Notes under the pieces: model-generated
Seen by the model: only the letters and a program-made list of their open reading frames with translations
Told to the model about the DNA's origin: nothing
Database searches by the model: none
Program-made: the position numbers and the translations under genes
Assembly (NCBI GenBank): GCA_020633955.1
Contig: JACKCP010000005.1
Coordinates: forward strand, 127,693 to 191,692
Length of the DNA: 64,000 nucleotides
Direction: 5' to 3'
Source of the DNA: Desulfobacteraceae bacterium
GTDB lineage: Bacteria; Desulfobacterota; Desulfobacteria; Desulfobacterales; JACKCP01
Shown: piece by piece, positions 60,560-64,000 of the stretch
How the letters are laid out: the number at the start of each line of letters is the position of its first letter
Position numbering within the stretch: position 1 is the first letter of the stretch

Positions 60560-62122
60560 CTATTCCTCAAACAAAATTTCTTTAACTTCCCTTTTTTTAG
60601 TATCAAAAGAAATTCCGCAAATAATTGTCCTTAAACCGTTATTTTTCCATTTCAAGGCATAGTTCTTTTCTTTAATCTGATCAACAGCAGAAACTGCTGA
60701 AACATCACATTTAAATTCAATCACAAAAACCTTGTCAGGAAAAATAAGAGCAAGATCAAGTCTTCCCCTGGAATTTAAAAGCTCTGACTTTGTATTAAAT
60801 CCCATTAAAGATAAAGCCATATATATTATGGTATGAAAATAGTTTTCATCTGCATTTTTAAAATGGGGGTATGGGATTTCATTAAATATTGCATTTATAA
60901 AAAATTTTATATCTTCATGGTTTTCATTTTTAAATGCATTTCCAAGTTTTTGTGCAAATGCTGTTGTTGATGATTTTTCAGATATAGTTTTCAAAAGGAT
61001 TTTATTAAAACTTTTTTTAACCTCCTCATTTGGATAGGAAAGGGAAAAAAGCGTTCCGTCAAAATTTTTGAGTGTAAGATATCCGGTCTGAAAAAGCATT
61101 GGCACAATATCAATATTTTCAATATCAAAGCTTTCAAGCATTGAGTCGTCAATTTCAGCATGTTCAAGACCGGGTATGAAATAGTTTTTTTCTTTTATGA
61201 GATTTACAAGAAAAGAAGGCGTTGCAGTTGAAAACCAGTAATTTTTAAAAGTTTTATCATTAAGACAATTCATGATGGATATAGGATTAAATACTTTTAT
61301 ATCTCTTTCTTCACTGAATCGATAGCCGTTATAATGGTATTTTAACTTGCCAAGGCATTCTTCAATCCCCATTTTTTTTTCACGGCAGAAATCATAAAGA
61401 TAATCTTCACAATAAGTTTTTATCTCATCATCAGTGTAGCCAAGAAAATCTGCATAATCAGAATGCATGGTGATATCTGTAAGATTGTTCCATTCAGAAA
61501 AAATAGAAATTTTAGAAAATCTTGAAACACCTGTAACAAAAACAAATTTAAGAGCATCAACAACATCAGATGCCTTTAATGTTCCAAAAAAATTTTTTAG
61601 AAGTTTTCTGTTGTTTTTTGCCGTATCAATGCCGTTCTGTCCATATCCAAGATGGTCAATAATTGGTTTGTCATATTCATCTATCAGAATAACAACTCTT
61701 TGGTTATATTTTTTATATAAACCTGTTACAAGTTCTGCAAACAGGAGAAGAAGGTCATTTGTATCTGGAATATTTATGGAATTTTCTTTATAAAATTTAA
61801 ACAGTATAAATCTTAAATTATCCTCAAAAACATTTAAATCAGTATTTTGAATTTTATTAAAGTCAAAAATCAGCACAGGATAAGGTTTAAATGTCCATTT
61901 GTCTTCAATGTAGAGTCCTTTAAACAAATTACTGTTACCTTTGAAAAGCTCCTTCAATGTTGAGACAGCAAGGGATTTACCAAACCTTCTGGGTCTTGAT
62001 AGAAAAAAGGCACGTCCTGTTGTAACAAGATTTAAAATCCATCTGGTTTTGTCTATATAAATAAGATTTTCTTCTCTTAATGTTTTAAAAGACGAGGTAT
62101 CAAGTCCAAATAATTGTTTCAT
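60560..62122 (-). CDS. AAA-ATPase-like / PD-(D/E)XK nuclease superfamily protein
   Basis: A 520-residue protein. The N-terminus has an AAA-like ATPase core: 'YIDKTRWILNLV', P-loop 'FLSRPRRFGKSLAVSTL', 'VVILIDEYDKPIID' as Walker B and 'FVFVTGVSRFS'. The C-terminal 'RLDLALIFPDKVFVIEFKCD' gives the nuclease pattern D...ExK. The two together match the abundant AAA-ATPase_like/PDDEXK_9 family, which multiplies in many anaerobes and is often linked to mobile regions. It lies between transposon-type termini at 60536 and 62305, so it may be recently acquired. AAGGA lies upstream of the ATG. Function is unknown. Confidence 0.88.
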   Translation of the reverse strand: MKQLFGLDTSSFKTLREENLIYIDKTRWILNLVTTGRAFFLSRPRRFGKSLAVSTLKELFKGNSNLFKGLYIEDKWTFKPYPVLIFDFNKIQNTDLNVFEDNLRFILFKFYKENSINIPDTNDLLLLFAELVTGLYKKYNQRVVILIDEYDKPIIDHLGYGQNGIDTAKNNRKLLKNFFGTLKASDVVDALKFVFVTGVSRFSKISIFSEWNNLTDITMHSDYADFLGYTDDEIKTYCEDYLYDFCREKKMGIEECLGKLKYHYNGYRFSEERDIKVFNPISIMNCLNDKTFKNYWFSTATPSFLVNLIKEKNYFIPGLEHAEIDDSMLESFDIENIDIVPMLFQTGYLTLKNFDGTLFSLSYPNEEVKKSFNKILLKTISEKSSTTAFAQKLGNAFKNENHEDIKFFINAIFNEIPYPHFKNADENYFHTIIYMALSLMGFNTKSELLNSRGRLDLALIFPDKVFVIEFKCDVSAVSAVDQIKEKNYALKWKNNGLRTIICGISFDTKKREVKEILFEE

Positions 62123-62304
62123 AAGGCAAATTTCCTTGTCAGATTTTTTCAGGCGTTGATTACGCCAGATATTTATCTTTAATATTGCATTTTTTTAGAA
62201 AAAAACATCATAAAAATATCTGAACAGTTGGTACAGCTTTAAAATTAAAGAGAATGATAAAAATCAGGCTTAAAAAAGTCAAGCCAGAGTTCTGTATGAG
62301 TTTT

Positions 62305-62321
62305 GGGGACACCATACTTAA
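62305..62321. repeat. Solo RAYT-type terminal repeat
   Basis: GGGGACACCATACTTAA without an inverted partner nearby. It has the same orientation as the termini at 60364 and 62949. The hicBA pair lies between this copy and the next. Confidence 0.75.
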
Positions 62322-62363
62322 TGGCAAGATTTAAAATTCCAAAATTTTTGTAACACGGAATAT

Positions 62364-62588
62364 CTAACGATTGACCAGGAAATCTTCAACAGAGATGTCA
62401 ATATCCTTACATATTTTTCTTAACAAAATTGGAGAAATATCCCTGCCTGGGTGAAATGGAACAGTTGTTCCTTTCCCATGTGAGTTGCGATACTGTTTAT
62501 GAGAACCTCTTTGCCGAATTTCAATAAATCCTAAACTTTCAAGTATAGATGCCACTTCTTTAGCTTTTAGTGCAGGCAGAATTCCCAT
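62364..62588 (-). CDS. hicA: HicA-type mRNA interferase toxin
   Basis: A 74-residue double-stranded RNA-binding fold toxin. 'LKAKEVASILESLGFIEIRQ' and 'RGSHKQYRN' with the catalytic His are diagnostic, and 'TVPFHPGRDISPILLRKICKDI' completes the pattern. It would cleave mRNA when freed. The gene starts 2 bases after the hicB stop, so translation is coupled. The antitoxin comes first in the transcript. Confidence 0.93.
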   Translation of the reverse strand: MGILPALKAKEVASILESLGFIEIRQRGSHKQYRNSHGKGTTVPFHPGRDISPILLRKICKDIDISVEDFLVNR

Positions 62589-62590
62589 TC

Positions 62591-62800
62591 CTAAGCTACC
62601 ATCACATTTTGAGTTCCAATAAATTGAGTTTCTATTTTGGGTTCTCCATCTTCAAGCAGCATTTCAATAACTTCTTTCAAATTTGTATTCAGTTCATCTA
62701 ATGTTTCTCCCTGGGAATGAGCTCCTGGAAATCCAGGAACAAAACCAATATAAAGTCCTGTATCAGGACATTTTTCTATTACAGCTGTAAATATTTTCAT
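62591..62800 (-). CDS. hicB: HicB-type antitoxin
   Basis: A 69-residue partner of HicA. 'FTAVIEKCPDTGLYIGFVPG', 'FPGAHSQGETLDELNTNLKE' and 'IEMLLEDGE' form the partially degraded RNase H-like HicB domain. The protein ends after the core, without a C-terminal helix-turn-helix or ribbon-helix-helix, so it is a short HicB that may not bind DNA itself. CAGGAG lies six bases before the ATG. It is the first gene of the pair. Confidence 0.92.
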   Translation of the reverse strand: MKIFTAVIEKCPDTGLYIGFVPGFPGAHSQGETLDELNTNLKEVIEMLLEDGEPKIETQFIGTQNVMVA

Positions 62801-62946
62801 TGATAACTCCTGTTTTTTTTAATTTATGGAACCAGTGTTAAAATAATTTATTATGTTGATTATTATAATTATATTTAAATAGTTGGCAATTGAAAAAAGC
62901 CAAAATAGGGCAGAGTTTACTTTTTACTTTTAAAAGTTTATATATT

Positions 62947-63400
62947 GAGGGACACCATACTTAATTAACAAAAATTCAAAAAAAGAAAAATAAAACCATG
63001 GCAAGAATAGACGAGTAACAGCACGGGGTTTACCCCATCACATAACCCAGAGAGGCAACAGAAGACAGCAGACTTTTTTTTGTGAAGAAGATTATCTTTC
63101 ATATCTAAACCTTATGTCACAGTGGTGTAAAAAACAAAATGTTGAATGCATTGCATATTGTCTCATGCCAAATCATCTACATCTTGTGCTGATTCCATCT
63201 GATGAAAAAGGTCTTCAGCTTGCTGTTGGAGAAGCTCACAGGCGTTATACAAGAATGATAAATTTTCGCAAAGGCTGGCGGGGACATTAAGAAATGACCT
63301 TTTTATTGAAAATCTTGAAAAAAATCTTAATAGAAAACTAAAGCCTGAAAAACCAGGGCCTAAAAAGAAATCTGATAATTAAGTATGGTGTCACCGGAAC
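62947..63400 (+). mobile_element. Decayed IS200-like (RAYT) transposon
   Basis: The left end GAGGGACACCATACTTAATT (62947-62966) and right end ATTAAGTATGGTGTCACCGG (63378-63397) are inverted copies bounding a broken Y1 transposase (62998-63382). The ends also resemble those of the short element at 60355. Such termini are typical of REP-associated tyrosine transposases (RAYT) in Deltaproteobacteria, to my memory. Confidence 0.8.
62998..63382 (+). pseudogene. Broken RAYT transposase (Y1_Tnp family)
   Basis: The first frame begins MARID and stops. A one-base loss after codon 4 shifts it: the next frame reads GLPHHITQRGNRRQQTFFCE, then 'MPNHLHLVLIPSDEKGLQL' and 'GEAHRRYTRMINFRKGWRGH'. The HITQRGN, PNHLHLV and Tyr in EAHRRYTR are the HUH/Y1 transposase signatures. 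After GWRGH a stop occurs. The characteristic C-terminal segment 'NDLFIENLEKNLNRKLKP' then appears in another frame, so the middle (about 90-100 residues in intact relatives) is deleted. It cannot be active but its ends remain. Confidence 0.85.
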
Positions 63401-63504
63401 TAGTCTGAACTAATCCCCGGAACTAAAATGAACTAAATAATTGACATGAAATAATGTTTTAATTAGTTTGGAAAATTAAAATTCACTTTTTATCAGAGGA
63501 CAAA

Positions 63505-64000
63505 ATGAAAAAGCATATTTATTTTATTTCGGCACTTGTATTTTTTTCTTTTATGTCTCTTGTTTATCCCCTCCATTATCATTTTTTTTCAGAGCCTGTA
63601 AAAGAATTACCAGAATTTACTACTTATAAGCAGGCTGTAACAGAAATTTTACCCAAAAAAATTTATGAAAAAGCAGGAGAATATAAATGCGGAGATTATA
63701 TAATTCCTGTTTCAGATGTTGAAGGACTTCCGCAAAGTCTTGAATTTGTGCCAGATGACATAAATCTTGCAGTTCAGACTTTTTCAGGATGGAAACTTCT
63801 TGTTGATGAAGATTTGAAAAATAAAATGAAAAAAAGGGTGGAGCAAAGAATTTCTGTCTGGGGAAACATGGGAATTGGAAGAGAAATAGGAAATATTTTA
63901 AAAACACAGAAAAATGCGGCAATGAACACAAGATATTCCATTGATGCAAAGTGTTTTGAGCTTAAAGACAAAAAAACCGACAATATTAAACTAATTGTCA
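63505..64000 (+). CDS. Partial exported protein, unrecognised (3' end outside window)
   Basis: The frame is open from ATG 63505 to the window end (165 codons). It begins with a membrane segment or signal (MKKHIYFISALVFFSFMSL, about residues 1-22). Then 'YPLHYHFFSEPVKELPEFTT', 'CGDYIIPVSDVEGLPQSLEF', 'GWKLLVDEDLKNKMKKRVEQ' and 'WGNMGIGREIGNILK' follow. AGAGGA lies four bases before the ATG. Nothing clearly marks the family; it may continue into a longer secreted or periplasmic protein. Confidence 0.65.
   Translation, partial: MKKHIYFISALVFFSFMSLVYPLHYHFFSEPVKELPEFTTYKQAVTEILPKKIYEKAGEYKCGDYIIPVSDVEGLPQSLEFVPDDINLAVQTFSGWKLLVDEDLKNKMKKRVEQRISVWGNMGIGREIGNILKTQKNAAMNTRYSIDAKCFELKDKKTDNIKLIV

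Noticed and set aside
1..64000. CRISPR array
   Set aside because: No regularly spaced direct repeats with unique spacers were seen; the repeats found are dispersed, inverted or degenerate.
1..64000. Selenoproteins with in-frame TGA among the genes here
   Set aside because: All recognised genes have normal length without internal TGA; no candidate was found by eye despite the tRNA-Sec.

Overview
The window looks like a chromosomal segment of a low-GC, anaerobic, Gram-negative bacterium, most likely a Desulfobacterota (Desulfobacterales-like) sulfate reducer. Supporting signs are a large single-chain pyruvate:ferredoxin oxidoreductase, a class II superoxide reductase, a selenocysteine tRNA plus tRNA 2-selenouridine synthase, system II cytochrome c maturation (ResB/CcsA), many two-component and c-di-GMP proteins, and an outer-membrane TonB receptor. 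This assignment is by gene content and protein style only; no database was consulted.

Layout. 1-3.4 kb: a partial methyltransferase (TrmN6-like), a DciA-like protein, hflKC, and a 30-codon ribosomal-type mini-protein. 3.5-11.1 kb: a polyprenol kinase-like gene, then a clear cobalamin riboswitch with its own terminator driving btuF-btuD-btuC, a DUF4465 secreted protein, a BtuB-like TonB receptor and a second secreted protein. 11.5-15.6 kb: an orphan PAS/hybrid histidine kinase, a MarR regulator and an unrecognised membrane protein. 15.8-20.3 kb (minus): a four-gene GldA/F/G-DUF4340 ABC transporter operon. 20.4-27 kb: resB, ccsA, murA, comEC and a small membrane protein. 27.2-33.4 kb: RNase M5, superoxide reductase, a coiled-coil membrane protein, a new 55-residue ORF, mgtE with an unusual leader, and a YkgJ protein. 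33.5-43.9 kb (minus): PFOR, a Cache-HAMP-PAS-GGDEF-EAL protein, dinB with a TerB-like partner, and an active-looking diguanylate cyclase. 44.2-53.9 kb: tRNA-Sec, a PepT-like peptidase, pgpA, thpR, recA, alaS, an HExxH protein, an FmdB zinc ribbon and groES-groEL. 54-60.2 kb: a giant exonuclease-RecQ-UvrD fusion, convergent with and overlapping selU. 60.3-63.4 kb is an accessory patch: short transposase-associated repeats, an AAA/PD-(D/E)XK protein, hicBA and a decayed IS200-like (RAYT) transposase. A partial secreted protein starts at 63505.

Several intergenic gaps carry copies of two dispersed repeat families. Family A is about 130-145 bp with a conserved core around AAAATTTAATCCTCAAAAT. Family B is about 110-140 bp and is a two-stem inverted repeat. 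A third family, the GGGACACCATACTTAA termini, is confined to the last 4 kb. The most interesting regulatory region is the mgtE leader at 32495-32662: a possible 40-codon acidic/proline leader peptide overlapping a nested RNA helix, followed by a 9-bp hairpin that hides the mgtE ribosome binding site. This resembles Mg-sensing leader peptides by analogy only.
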